A stretch of DNA of 64,000 nucleotides from Inhella proteolytica (GCF_016093275.1 NZ_JAEDAK010000002.1:62001-126000); one strand, 5' to 3'; counted from the stretch's first letter, positions 8,728-17,350 are shown. Notes: generated by a model from the letters alone, not told the origin. Numbers and translations: made by a program.

Positions 8728-9083
8728 CGGCAGGCTCAGCCGAACTGCTCGACCCCCAGGCCCTGGCCGATTTGCGGGCGCTGGACCCGGACGGCAGCCA
8801 GGGCCTGCTGCGCCGACTGGGCGAGGCCTGGGCGCGCAGCCTGGAGCGTCTGCTGCCCGAACTCGACCGGGCGGCTGCCGGCCCCGACCTGGACGCGATC
8901 CGCCGTATCGCACATACGCTGAAATCAAGCACCGCCAATTTGGCGGCATTGCATTTGTCGGCGCAGTGGCAGACGATCGAACAACAATGCAAGGAGGGCC
9001 GGGCCGAAGGCCTCGCAGGCCAGCTGGCGCAAGCACGCGCCGGCACGCTGCGGGTGCGTGAGGCACTGCGCGCAGTCGAATGA
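8724..9083 (+). CDS. Histidine phosphotransfer (Hpt) domain protein
   Basis: This 119-residue protein is a stand-alone Hpt domain. The phosphorylatable histidine is H64 in RRIAHTLKSSTANLAA, which fits the Hpt consensus AHxLKGSxxxxG except for an asparagine near the usual glycine. Hpt proteins relay phosphate between a hybrid kinase receiver and a terminal response regulator. The start codon overlaps the previous stop (ATGA), and its own stop overlaps the next gene in the same way. The obvious recipient is the receiver domain of the next protein; the donor kinase is not in this cluster, although a soluble hybrid kinase is encoded at 51409-52584. Confidence 0.85.
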   Translation: MTAGSAELLDPQALADLRALDPDGSQGLLRRLGEAWARSLERLLPELDRAAAGPDLDAIRRIAHTLKSSTANLAALHLSAQWQTIEQQCKEGRAEGLAGQLAQARAGTLRVREALRAVE

Positions 9084-11293
9084 AGCCCGAGTGCCTGTCC
9101 GACCAGGGCCTGGTCTGGATCGTTGACGACGACGAGGTCGGCCTGATGGCGACCGCCGCCGCGCTGCGCGCGCGCGGCTTCGAGACCGTCGAGATGCACA
9201 CCGGGCCGGAGGCCCTGGAGGCCCTGCGCCACGCCACGCCCGATCTGCTGGTGCTGGATGCGCTGATGCCCGAGATGGACGGCTTTGAAGTCTGTCGTCA
9301 GGTGCGCGCGCGCCCGACCCTGGCGGGCCTGCCGGTGCTGATGCTCACCGGCCTGGACGACGAGGCCTCGATCGAGCGCGCCTACGAGGTCGGCGCCACC
9401 GACTTCTTCGTCAAAAGCCGGCAGTGGAGCTTGCTGGTGGGGCGCCTCCGCTACCTGCTGCGCTCGGCGCGCACGCGCCAGGAGCTGGAACGCTCCAAGG
9501 CCCGGCTGGCACGCGCCCAGGATCTGGCCCGCATGGGCAGCTTCGACTGGCATGTCGGCGCCGGCGTGCGCCTATCGGTTGAGGCCCAGCGGGTGCTGGG
9601 TGTTGCCAATCAGACACACTGGCCGCTCTCGCGCCTGCTGCGCCTGGTGCCGCGCAGCGACCGGGGGCTGCTGATCGGCCTGCTGCGCGAGCTGTTCGCG
9701 CAGGCCAGTGCCCTGGTGACCGACCTGCCCTTCTGCGCCAAGGGCGGCCGCCTGCGCATGCTGCATTTGGAGGCCGAACCCGAGTTCGACGAGAGCGGCC
9801 GCCTGACCGATTACTCCGGCGTGCTGCAGGACGTGACCGACCGCCGCCAGGCAGAGGACAAGATCCGCCAGCTGGCGCATTTCGACGCCCTGACCGGCCT
9901 GCCGAACCGGCGCCAGCTGATTTGGCGCGCCGAGCGCGCCATCGACGCCGCGCGCCGCCAGGGCCATATGGCCGCCCTGCTGCTGATCGACCTGGACCGT
10001 TTCAAGAACATCAACGACACCCTGGGCCACGCCGCCGGGGACGAGCTGCTGATCGAAGTGGCGCGCCGCCTGCGCGCCTGTGTGCGCCATTCGGAGCAGC
10101 TGGTCGAGGGCCTGCTGGATGGCGGCAACGGCCGCGGCCACCGCAACCTGGAAGCCGTGGGCCGCCTCGGGGGCGATGAATTCGTCGCCCTGCTGCCCGA
10201 GATCACCCAGGTGGCCGATGCCGAGCGCGTGGCGGCGCGCGTGCTCGAAGCGATGCGCGAGCCGGTGTTCGTGGCCGGGCAGGACTGCTTCATCAGCGCC
10301 AGCGTGGGCATCTCGCTGTTCCCGCAGGACGGCGCCAATGTCGTCGACCTGCTGCGCAATGCCGACGTGGCGATGTACGCCGTCAAGGACCAGGGCCGCA
10401 ACGGCTGCGCGCTGTTCTCGCCCCAGCTGGGCGGCAAGGGCCGCGAGCGCCTGGAGCTGGAGGCCGCGCTGCACCGCGCGCTGGAGCGCGGCGAGCTGGT
10501 GCTGCACTACCAGCCCAAGGTGGACGTGCGTGCCGGCCGCATGGTGGGCGTCGAGGCCTTGATGCGCTGGCAGCGCGGCGGCCAGCTGGTGCCGCCGGGC
10601 GACTTCATTCCGCTGGCCGAGGAAACCGGCCTGATCGTGCCGATGTCCGAGTGGGCGATGCGCGAGGCCGCGCGCCAGGCGCGGGCCTGGCAGCAGCGCA
10701 TCGGTTTCGAGGAGTCCATCGCCGTCAACCTGCCCAACCGCATGTTCGAGCGCGTGGATCTGGTTGAGCAGATCCATGAGGCCGTCAGCAGCGCCGGCGT
10801 GGCGCACCGCAGCCTGCAGCTGGAGATCACCGAGACCGGGCTGATGAGGGACCTGCACTCCGTCATCCCCACGCTGCACCGCCTCACCGCCATCGGCGTC
10901 GAGATCTCGATCGACGACTTCGGCACCGGCTACTCCTCGCTCTCCTACCTGACCAGCCTGCCCCTGTCCGAGCTCAAGATTGACCGCAGCTTCGTGCGCG
11001 ATCTGGGTGTCTCGCCCCAGAGCGCGGCGGTGGTGACGGCCATCATCGCGCTGGCCCGCTCGCTCGGCCTGAGCGTGGTGGCCGAGGGCGTGGAGACGCC
11101 ACGCCAGATGGACGTGCTGCTGCGCCAGGGCTGCCGCGTGATGCAGGGCTATCTGTTCGCCAAGCCCATGAGCGGCGACGCGGTGGTGCAATGGGTCGAA
11201 CAAACTCTGCTGCCGCGCCAGGCCGACTGGCTGCGCCACGCGCTGCCGGACGGGCTGGAGAGCCTGCCGCAGTCGTTCGGCAGCCGCGGCTGA
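9080..11293 (+). CDS. Response regulator with GGDEF and EAL domains (bifunctional cyclic-di-GMP enzyme)
   Basis: The 737-residue protein has a receiver domain (about 10-130) with phospho-acceptor D60 in LLVLDALMPEMDG and the switch lysine in FFVKS. A PAS-like segment follows at about 140-265, then GGDEF (signature at 364-368) and EAL (EAL at 492-494). The EAL domain keeps the active-site features EALMRW, LEITE and IDDFGTGYSSLSYL, so phosphodiesterase activity is likely. The GGDEF signature is intact. About 19 extra residues (glycine/asparagine rich) sit just before it, where the RxxD inhibitory site normally lies. It overlaps the Hpt gene by four bases and is therefore its likely phospho-target. 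Receiver output probably tunes the balance between synthesis and breakdown of cyclic-di-GMP. Confidence 0.93.
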   Translation: MKPECLSDQGLVWIVDDDEVGLMATAAALRARGFETVEMHTGPEALEALRHATPDLLVLDALMPEMDGFEVCRQVRARPTLAGLPVLMLTGLDDEASIERAYEVGATDFFVKSRQWSLLVGRLRYLLRSARTRQELERSKARLARAQDLARMGSFDWHVGAGVRLSVEAQRVLGVANQTHWPLSRLLRLVPRSDRGLLIGLLRELFAQASALVTDLPFCAKGGRLRMLHLEAEPEFDESGRLTDYSGVLQDVTDRRQAEDKIRQLAHFDALTGLPNRRQLIWRAERAIDAARRQGHMAALLLIDLDRFKNINDTLGHAAGDELLIEVARRLRACVRHSEQLVEGLLDGGNGRGHRNLEAVGRLGGDEFVALLPEITQVADAERVAARVLEAMREPVFVAGQDCFISASVGISLFPQDGANVVDLLRNADVAMYAVKDQGRNGCALFSPQLGGKGRERLELEAALHRALERGELVLHYQPKVDVRAGRMVGVEALMRWQRGGQLVPPGDFIPLAEETGLIVPMSEWAMREAARQARAWQQRIGFEESIAVNLPNRMFERVDLVEQIHEAVSSAGVAHRSLQLEITETGLMRDLHSVIPTLHRLTAIGVEISIDDFGTGYSSLSYLTSLPLSELKIDRSFVRDLGVSPQSAAVVTAIIALARSLGLSVVAEGVETPRQMDVLLRQGCRVMQGYLFAKPMSGDAVVQWVEQTLLPRQADWLRHALPDGLESLPQSFGSRG

Positions 11294-11347
11294 GCGAATT
11301 TCGCGGCGCAAGCCGCGCAGGCGGCGCCAGCGCTGCTACAAATCCGC

Positions 11348-13201
11348 ATGCCCGATCCAAGCCTCCCCCCGGCCCAGCTCGCCAAGCAGGCCTTGCGCCG
11401 GCTGGCCGCCGCCAAGCTGGAGCCCACGCCCGAAAACTACGCCCGCGCCTACGCGCTGGAATCCGGCCAGGAGCCGGCCGGCAGCAGTGCCGAGTCCGGC
11501 CTGTCCGAGCGCGCCCTGGCGGCCTTGCAGCGCCTGCTGCAGCTGGGCGTGAGCGATCTGGGCGAGCGCCAGGAACTGCAACGCGAACTGCGCCTGGGCG
11601 AGTTTGATGCCGTGCAGCGCCGCAGCGAACGCCTGCTGGCCACCGAGGGCCCGGCCGCACAGGGTGAGGCGCTGGCCCAGGCGGTTGACAAGCTGGCCCG
11701 CGGCCTGGAGCGCGGCGGCAGGCAATGGACGCTGGCGCGCAAGAAGGACGGCCTGCAGCGCGTACTGGCGGCCAACCGCGGCGACGGCACCCGTCTGATC
11801 AAGCGCCTGCGCCAACTGGTGCTGAGCTGGGACAGCGATGAGGCCGCCACCGCGGTCGAAACCCAGGGCGAGCCCGGCGCCGAGGAGCCGGGCGGCACGC
11901 CCAGCCAGTTCTTCAGCGAAGAGGAGCAGCAGCCCGCCGCCGCGTCGCTTTCGGCTCCCCCGCTCGAACGCATCTCGCTGGAGGCGCCACCTTCACACTG
12001 GCCCCGCATTGGCGCCGAGCTGCACCAGACCGTGCAGGTGGCGCTGCAGCCGGCGGGCGATGCGCCGGCCCTGGTGCAGCGCATCGAGCAGCTGCTGGCC
12101 GACCTGCAGCGCGAGCAGCAGGCCGCGCAGCAGGGGGACGCCAGCGCGGCACGCGCCGAAGCCATCGCCCAGCTCTGCGCCCAGGCGCGCCGCCTGCTGG
12201 AGCACCGCCTGCACCTGAGCAGCCAGCTCGGCAGCCTGTGCCGTGAACTGAGCGCCAGCCTGGTCGAGCTCAGTGAGGACGAGAGCTGGGCCCAGGGCCA
12301 GGCCGTGGCCATGAACGACACCCTGGACCAGGGCCTGTCCGCCCTGGCGGTGCGCAGCGTGGCCGAGCGCCTGGCGCACACCCGCGCGCGCCAGCACGCG
12401 CTGCGCGAGGAACGCCGCGCCGCCCGCGACGCGCTCAAGGGCCTGATGCAGACCCTGCTCAGCGACCTGGGTGCGCTGGGTGAGCACACCGACCGCTTCC
12501 ACCAGCACCTGGGCCGCTACACCGAGGTGATCGAGAAGGCCGACTCGATCGAGAGCCTGACCGGCGCCGTGCGCGAGATGCTGCAGGAAAGCCGCACCGT
12601 GCAGGGCCTGGTGCAGCAGACGCAGGCCAAATTGAGCGGCGAGCACCAGCGCGCCAGCGCCCTGGCCGAACGCGTGAACCAGTTGGAAGTGGAGCTGCTG
12701 CGCCTGTCGGAAGAGGTGCAGACCGACCAGCTCACCAAGGTCGCCAACCGGCGCGGCCTGCAGGCCGCCTTCGTCACCGAGCAGGCGCGCCAGGAGCGCG
12801 AGGGTGCCCCGCTGGCCCTGGCGCTGCTGGACATCGACAACTTCAAGAAGCTCAACGACAGCCTGGGCCACGCCGCCGGCGACGAGGCACTCAAGGGCCT
12901 GGCGGCACGCGCCCAGTCCATCCTGCGCCCGGGCGACCTGGTGGCGCGCTACGGCGGCGAGGAATTCGTGCTGCTGCTGCCCAACACGCCGCTGGACGAA
13001 GCCCGCCAGGTGCTGGGCCGGCTGCAGCGCGCGCTCTCGGCCAGCCTGTTCATGCACGAGGGCAAGGACGTGTTCGTGACCTTCTCGGCCGGCGCCACCC
13101 TGTACCGCAGCGGCGAGGCGCTGGAAGACGCCCTGCAGCGCGCCGACGAGGCGCTCTACGAGGCCAAGCGCACCGGCAAGAACCGGGCCTGCGTCAACTG
13201 A
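11348..13201 (+). CDS. Soluble diguanylate cyclase with long helical N-terminus
   Basis: The 617-residue protein ends in a GGDEF-family domain with the active variant GGEEF at 536-540. An inhibitory RxxD (RPGD) is correctly spaced five residues before it, so it should make cyclic-di-GMP and be product-inhibited. The N-terminal 440 residues are alanine/leucine/glutamine rich, mostly helical and coiled-coil-like, without a membrane segment or a domain I recognise. The opening (MPDPSLPPAQLAKQALRRLA, then PTPENYARAYAL) is typical of a widespread family of soluble proteobacterial GGDEF proteins. It starts 54 bases after the REC-GGDEF-EAL gene and may share its transcript. It converges with the next gene, the two stops overlapping by eight bases. 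Confidence 0.92.
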   Translation: MPDPSLPPAQLAKQALRRLAAAKLEPTPENYARAYALESGQEPAGSSAESGLSERALAALQRLLQLGVSDLGERQELQRELRLGEFDAVQRRSERLLATEGPAAQGEALAQAVDKLARGLERGGRQWTLARKKDGLQRVLAANRGDGTRLIKRLRQLVLSWDSDEAATAVETQGEPGAEEPGGTPSQFFSEEEQQPAAASLSAPPLERISLEAPPSHWPRIGAELHQTVQVALQPAGDAPALVQRIEQLLADLQREQQAAQQGDASAARAEAIAQLCAQARRLLEHRLHLSSQLGSLCRELSASLVELSEDESWAQGQAVAMNDTLDQGLSALAVRSVAERLAHTRARQHALREERRAARDALKGLMQTLLSDLGALGEHTDRFHQHLGRYTEVIEKADSIESLTGAVREMLQESRTVQGLVQQTQAKLSGEHQRASALAERVNQLEVELLRLSEEVQTDQLTKVANRRGLQAAFVTEQARQEREGAPLALALLDIDNFKKLNDSLGHAAGDEALKGLAARAQSILRPGDLVARYGGEEFVLLLPNTPLDEARQVLGRLQRALSASLFMHEGKDVFVTFSAGATLYRSGEALEDALQRADEALYEAKRTGKNRACVN

Positions 13202-14948
13202 GCCCCTGCGCGCGGCTGCGCCGCGCCGGCCCGCCCTTGGCGCGGTACATGGCTGCGTCCGCCCGGCGCAGCAGCTCTTCGGCCGCCAGGCCGTCGTCCG
13301 GGAACACCGCCACCCCCACGCTGACGCGGAGCAGCAGCTCGGGGCCCTGCTGGCGCACCGGCCCCTCCAGGGCCTCCGCCACGCGGCTGGCCAGGGCCAG
13401 CGGGTCGGCCTCGGCGTGCACATCGCTGAGCACCATGGCGAACTCGTCGCCCCCCAGGCGGCCGGCCAGGTCACCCGGGCGCAGCTGGGCGCGCAGGCGC
13501 TGGCCGAGTGCGTGCAGGAGGGCATCGCCCACCGCATGGCCATGGGCGTCGTTCACGCGCTTGAGCTCGTCCACATCCACGAACACCACCGCCAGGCGGC
13601 GGCGCGCAAAGCTGGCGCGCGCCAAGGCCTGCTCCAGGTCGTCCAGAAAACCCGCGCGCAGTGGCAACTCGGTCAGCGCGTCGCGCCGGGCGGCCTCCAG
13701 CTGGTAGGCCGTGCGCTGCAGGGCCTCCTGCATCTGGACCTGCTCGGACAGGTCTTCGAGCACCAGCTCGTAGCCGGGTTCGTCGGGCAGGCCCAGGCGT
13801 AACGCGCGCAAGCGCAGCGCGGCCCGCTCGGGCGGTGCGAACTCGGCGTTCAGGCGCAGCTCGGGGCTGGCGGCCCCTTCCAGTGGCAGCTCCTCCAGAT
13901 GCCGGCGCAGGCGCTTGCTTTGGGCCTCGTTAAGACCCAGCAACTCGGCCAGGGGCTGCCCCAGCACTTCGGTGCGCGGACGACTCAGCCAGCGCACCAG
14001 GGCCTCGGAGCCGGCACGCAGGCGAAGCTTCGGGTCCAGCGAGGCCAGCATCACCGGCGTGTGCTCGTAATAGGCGGTGATGCGGCGCTGCTGGGCGCGC
14101 AGCTGCTCCACCGCCACCGCCAGCAGCTGGGGCGGCAGCAGCAAGGCCACCAGCGGCAGCGCGCTGGCCCAGGCACTCCAGCTGGAAGCCCCGACGGGCG
14201 CGGCCATCAGCCCGGCGCCAAGCGCATAGGAAAGCAGTAGGGAGACGCTGAGCGTGGCCAGCGCCGTGACGCCCAGGCCCTGCCACAAGCCCACCAGCAC
14301 CAGGCCCAGGGCGACGAAGACGTAAGGCATCTGCAGCGTCGTGACCACCACCAGGGTGAGGCCCACCGCCCCCAGCAGCGCCACCCAGCACTCGGGCGTG
14401 GCCAGGCTCTGGCGCAGCTCGCGCGCCTGCGCCACCCCCAGCAGGGCCAGCGGCAGCACGGCCATGGCGCCGGCGGCGCTGGCGGTCCACCAGGTCAGGG
14501 CCTGCACCCAGGGGGCCTCGTCGGGCTGCGCCAGCGCCAGGCTCAGCGTGGCGCCCAGCAGGCCCGGCACCAGCGCGCCCAGGCTCAGCACCTTCAGCCA
14601 CTGCAGCGGCTCCAGCCGGCGCTGCAGGCGGCTCCCCCAGGGCCGCAGCAGCCAGGCGCCCAGCGCAATTTCCATCGCGTTGGCCGGCAGGAACAGCAGG
14701 GTCTGCTGCCACTCCCAGCCCACCAACCGGTTGCCCAGCGCCAGCAGGCCCAGCATCAGGCCCAAGGCCGGGGCGGCCCAGCGCAGAGGCAGCGCCAGCA
14801 GGCCGGCCACCGCCACCGCATTGGCGTACCAAAGCGGCGCCAGGGCCTGCGGCAGGCGCGCCAGGCCGAGCGAGACGGCCAGCGCCAGCGCATAGACCAG
14901 CAGCACCAGGGCCAGGCGCTCGGCGTTCGGCAGCGTGCGGGTGCTCAT
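13194..14948 (-). CDS. Membrane diguanylate cyclase with MASE1-like sensor, PAS and GGDEF
   Basis: The 584-residue product opens with about eight hydrophobic helices (roughly residues 8-290), containing LYANAVAVAGLLALPLRWAA-type MASE1 features with the LPANAMEIALGAWLLRP segment. A PAS-like domain follows (about 300-410), then a GGDEF domain with GGDEF at 499-503 and a spaced RPGD inhibitory site. It should make cyclic-di-GMP at the inner membrane in response to an input sensed by the membrane or PAS part. I choose the ATG at 14948, which overlaps the stop of the upstream solute-binding gene (ATGA); a start ten codons earlier is possible but less likely. The tight coupling suggests that the periplasmic-binding-type protein is its sensory partner. 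Confidence 0.9.
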   Translation of the reverse strand: MSTRTLPNAERLALVLLVYALALAVSLGLARLPQALAPLWYANAVAVAGLLALPLRWAAPALGLMLGLLALGNRLVGWEWQQTLLFLPANAMEIALGAWLLRPWGSRLQRRLEPLQWLKVLSLGALVPGLLGATLSLALAQPDEAPWVQALTWWTASAAGAMAVLPLALLGVAQARELRQSLATPECWVALLGAVGLTLVVVTTLQMPYVFVALGLVLVGLWQGLGVTALATLSVSLLLSYALGAGLMAAPVGASSWSAWASALPLVALLLPPQLLAVAVEQLRAQQRRITAYYEHTPVMLASLDPKLRLRAGSEALVRWLSRPRTEVLGQPLAELLGLNEAQSKRLRRHLEELPLEGAASPELRLNAEFAPPERAALRLRALRLGLPDEPGYELVLEDLSEQVQMQEALQRTAYQLEAARRDALTELPLRAGFLDDLEQALARASFARRRLAVVFVDVDELKRVNDAHGHAVGDALLHALGQRLRAQLRPGDLAGRLGGDEFAMVLSDVHAEADPLALASRVAEALEGPVRQQGPELLLRVSVGVAVFPDDGLAAEELLRRADAAMYRAKGGPARRSRAQGLS

Positions 14949-15823
14949 GCCGCGCCCCGGCGCAGGTGCCAGGTCCACAGAGCCCCGGCACCGGCGGCCG
15001 CCAGGCTGGCCAGGCCCACGCCACGCAGCTGTTCGCGCTCGGGCTGCACCGCCACCTGGTCCAGCCCGCCTTCCGGCAGCCAGCGCGCCAGGATGGCGCG
15101 CAGCTGGGTGTGCGGCAGGGCATCCAGGGCCTGCTCCAGGCGCTCACCGATATCGGCCCGGCCCTTGGCGTAGCCGAAGCTCAGCGGGTAGGAGTAGCCC
15201 AGGTCGGCCACCAGCTGCAGCGCACCGGGCTGCAGCCGCAGGCGCCGGCGCGCATGCTCCACGCTGGCCAGGTCGGCCACCAGGGCCTCGACCTGGCCGC
15301 TCATCAAGGCCTGCAAGCTGAGTCCGTCGTCGCTATAGGCCTGCCACTCGATGTGCGGGTAGTGGCGGCGCACGAAGGCCTCGATGGCATAGCCGCGCCC
15401 CACCGCCACCCGCCTTCCGGCCAGGCGCCAGAGCTGGCCATCCCCCTTGCCGCTGCGCAGGGCCACCACGGCCGGCACCACCACATAGGGCGCGGTGAAG
15501 TCCAGGTAGCTGTCGCGCTCGGGCGTGGGGCGCAGCGAACTCAGCAGCTCGATCTGCCCAGCCTCGGCCAGTTGCAGCAGCTCGGCCAGCGGACGCGGCT
15601 CGCTCCAGCGCAGGCGCAGATGGGCAGCCGGCAGCAGTGCCCGCAGGATGTCGACGGACAGGCCCTTGACCGCGCCGTCGGCATCACGGAACACGAAGGG
15701 GCCGTAATCGCGTTCGACGCCGAAGCGCAGCTCCAGCTCGCGTGGGGGCCGCGCCGGCACGCAGGCCGCCGTGCCCAGCAGCATGGCCAGGCAGGTGCGT
15801 CGTTCCCGGCGGTTGCGTTCCAT
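14945..15823 (-). CDS. Periplasmic solute-binding (SBP family 3) protein with C-terminal membrane anchor
   Basis: The 292-residue protein has an N-terminal export signal (AMLLGTAAC, possibly lipidated at the cysteine, though the lipobox is imperfect) and a family-3 bile/amino-acid-type binding fold. Typical motifs include FGVERDYGPFVFRDADGAVK and GLSVDILRALL near the start, LLSSLRPTPERDSYLDFTAPY, and a hinge region further on. Near the C-terminus a hydrophobic segment (GVGLASLAAAGAGALWTW) followed by arginines looks like a transmembrane anchor, which transporter-binding proteins lack. There is no transport permease or ATPase nearby; the next gene is a diguanylate cyclase overlapping by four bases. 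I infer a sensory rather than transport role. The ATG at 15823 is preferred over an in-frame start ten codons upstream. Confidence 0.82.
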   Translation of the reverse strand: MERNRRERRTCLAMLLGTAACVPARPPRELELRFGVERDYGPFVFRDADGAVKGLSVDILRALLPAAHLRLRWSEPRPLAELLQLAEAGQIELLSSLRPTPERDSYLDFTAPYVVVPAVVALRSGKGDGQLWRLAGRRVAVGRGYAIEAFVRRHYPHIEWQAYSDDGLSLQALMSGQVEALVADLASVEHARRRLRLQPGALQLVADLGYSYPLSFGYAKGRADIGERLEQALDALPHTQLRAILARWLPEGGLDQVAVQPEREQLRGVGLASLAAAGAGALWTWHLRRGAA

Positions 15824-15829
15824 GGGACC

Positions 15830-15844
15830 CCCTGCCGTGCAGGG
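15830..15844 (-). promoter_or_regulatory. Hairpin in front of the solute-binding gene
   Basis: On the minus strand CCCTGC-ACG-GCAGGG forms a six-pair stem whose 3' arm merges into the G-rich sequence just before the ATG at 15823. It lies in the 58-base gap after fliA and might be a weak terminator or a translational gate. No U-run follows. Confidence 0.35.
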
Positions 15845-15881
15845 TAGCCCCATTGCTCAAGTTGTTACAGGGGGCTGGCCC

Positions 15882-16595
15882 TCAATGTTCCCGCAGCTTG
15901 ACGCGCAGGCGGGCGATGGCCTGGCTGTGCAGCTGGCACACGCGGCTTTCCGTCACCTTCAGCACGGCGGCGATCTCTTTGAGATTCATGTCGTGCTCGT
16001 AGTACATGCTCATCACATAGCCCTCGCGCTCGGGCAGGGCCTTGATGGCCTCGACCAGGGCGGCGCGCATGCGGTGGTCCTGCAGCTGCAGCGAGGGGTT
16101 GTTGGCATGGTCGACGACATGGCGGTCCAGGTAGTCGTCGCCGTCCTCGCCGCCGCCGATGTCTTCCAGGTAGACAAGCTGCGTGCCGCGCACGCGCGTC
16201 AGCGCCTCCTGGTACTCGGCCAGCGAGATGCCCATCTGCGCCGCCACCTCGCTCTCGCTGGGCGCGCGGCCCAGCTTCTGCTCGGCCTTGTGCACGGCGT
16301 CCTCGATTTCGCGCTGCTGGCGGCGCGTGCCGCGGCTGAGCCAGTCGCCGCCGCGCAGCTCGTCGAGCATGGCGCCACGGATGCGCTGGGTGGCAAAGGT
16401 TTCGAACTGCACGCCCTGGCCGGCATCAAAGCGGCTCAGCGCATCGGTCAGGCCGATCATGCCGACCTGCACAAGGTCGTCCAGCTCCACATTGGCGGGC
16501 AGCTTGGCAATCATCTGATGCGCCAGACGGCGAACCAGCGGGCTGTACTGCTTGAGCAGCACATTGGTGTCGAGCTTGCCTTTGGCGGTGTACAT
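15882..16595 (-). CDS. fliA: Flagellar sigma factor FliA (sigma-28)
   Basis: FliA directs RNA polymerase to late flagellar and chemotaxis promoters. The 237-residue product has the sigma-70-family regions in order: region 2 (LLKQYSPLVRRLAHQMIAKL, then ELDDLVQVGMIGLTDALSRF), the FATQRIRGAMLDELRGGDWL segment, region 3, and a region 4 helix-turn-helix near the end (MNLKEIAAVLKVTESRVCQL). The ATG at 16595 shares one base with the preceding stop (TGATG), so a longer in-frame open frame upstream should not be used. At least seven candidate FliA promoters occur in this window. An anti-sigma FlgM is not in view. Confidence 0.97.
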   Translation of the reverse strand: MYTAKGKLDTNVLLKQYSPLVRRLAHQMIAKLPANVELDDLVQVGMIGLTDALSRFDAGQGVQFETFATQRIRGAMLDELRGGDWLSRGTRRQQREIEDAVHKAEQKLGRAPSESEVAAQMGISLAEYQEALTRVRGTQLVYLEDIGGGEDGDDYLDRHVVDHANNPSLQLQDHRMRAALVEAIKALPEREGYVMSMYYEHDMNLKEIAAVLKVTESRVCQLHSQAIARLRVKLREH

Positions 16596-17350
16596 CAGGT
16601 CATCAGCGGCGCGTATTCCAGGGCTCCATGATGCACCCTCTGGGGCTCCAACCCCAGCAGGCTGTCGCGCGCCAGGCGGCGCAATTCCGCACTCGGTGCG
16701 GCGCGCAATCCGGCCCTGGGGTCCAGCGCCGCCCAAACCGGCAAGGCGGCGCCCAAGAATCGTTCGGCACAGTCGGCCAGCTGCTCGGCGATGCGGCGCG
16801 TCAGCGCCAGGCGCGGGTGGCCCGCCACCAGCAGGCCGAACACCTGGCAGTGGGCGCGCTGCTGCAGCCATTTCATCGCGGCATAGGCCTGGGTCATGGC
16901 CTGCGGTTGCAGGTCGGTCAGCAGAATGGGTCGGCAGTCCCCTTGCCCCACCAGCACCCGCGCCAGCTCGGCCACCGGCGCATGCAGCAGGATCACGTCG
17001 GCCTGCGGGGCGGCGCTGCGCAGCGCCTCCACCAGGCTGCCGGCATTGCCGCGTGCATCCAGGTAATGGCCGGGCAGGCCGCGCGCCTCCAGGAACTGCA
17101 CATCGTCCGACAGCGTTTCCAGGCAGGCCGCCAGGTTGATGCGCGCGAGCTCCGGCGCCGGCTTGGCAGCCGGCCCGGCGTCCACCACCAGCACCTGCAG
17201 CCCACGCTCCAGGTAAGCACCCACCAGGGCGTCCAGCATCAGTTCGGCGGCTTCCAGGCCGGCTTGCGCCAGCACCGGCACCAGCACCCCGCCGCGGGGG
17301 GCGAACAGGCGGCGCAGGCCAGCGGCCTGGTCACGCGGGGTTCGCAGCAT
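16595..17350 (-). CDS. FlhG-position protein without a Walker A motif (degenerate MinD/ParA-like)
   Basis: This 251-residue protein occupies the flhG slot between flhF and fliA. FlhG is a MinD-type ATPase that limits flagellar number and works with FlhF. Here the N-terminal region where KGGVGKT should stand reads GVLVPVLAQAGLEAAELMLD, so no P-loop is present. The ParA-like strand GLQVLVVDAGPAA and later VILLHAPVAELARVLV keep the general fold. It may have lost ATPase activity and act as a binding scaffold, or be a different protein in the same slot. Gene position, size and weak fold similarity support an FlhG relative. I therefore give no symbol. It is 12 bases downstream of flhF and overlaps fliA by one base. 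Confidence 0.7.
   Translation of the reverse strand: MLRTPRDQAAGLRRLFAPRGGVLVPVLAQAGLEAAELMLDALVGAYLERGLQVLVVDAGPAAKPAPELARINLAACLETLSDDVQFLEARGLPGHYLDARGNAGSLVEALRSAAPQADVILLHAPVAELARVLVGQGDCRPILLTDLQPQAMTQAYAAMKWLQQRAHCQVFGLLVAGHPRLALTRRIAEQLADCAERFLGAALPVWAALDPRAGLRAAPSAELRRLARDSLLGLEPQRVHHGALEYAPLMT

Noticed and set aside
16596-16871. N-terminal extension of FliA by 92 codons
   Set aside because: The extension lies wholly inside the upstream gene and has no sigma-factor content; the TGATG junction gives the proper start.
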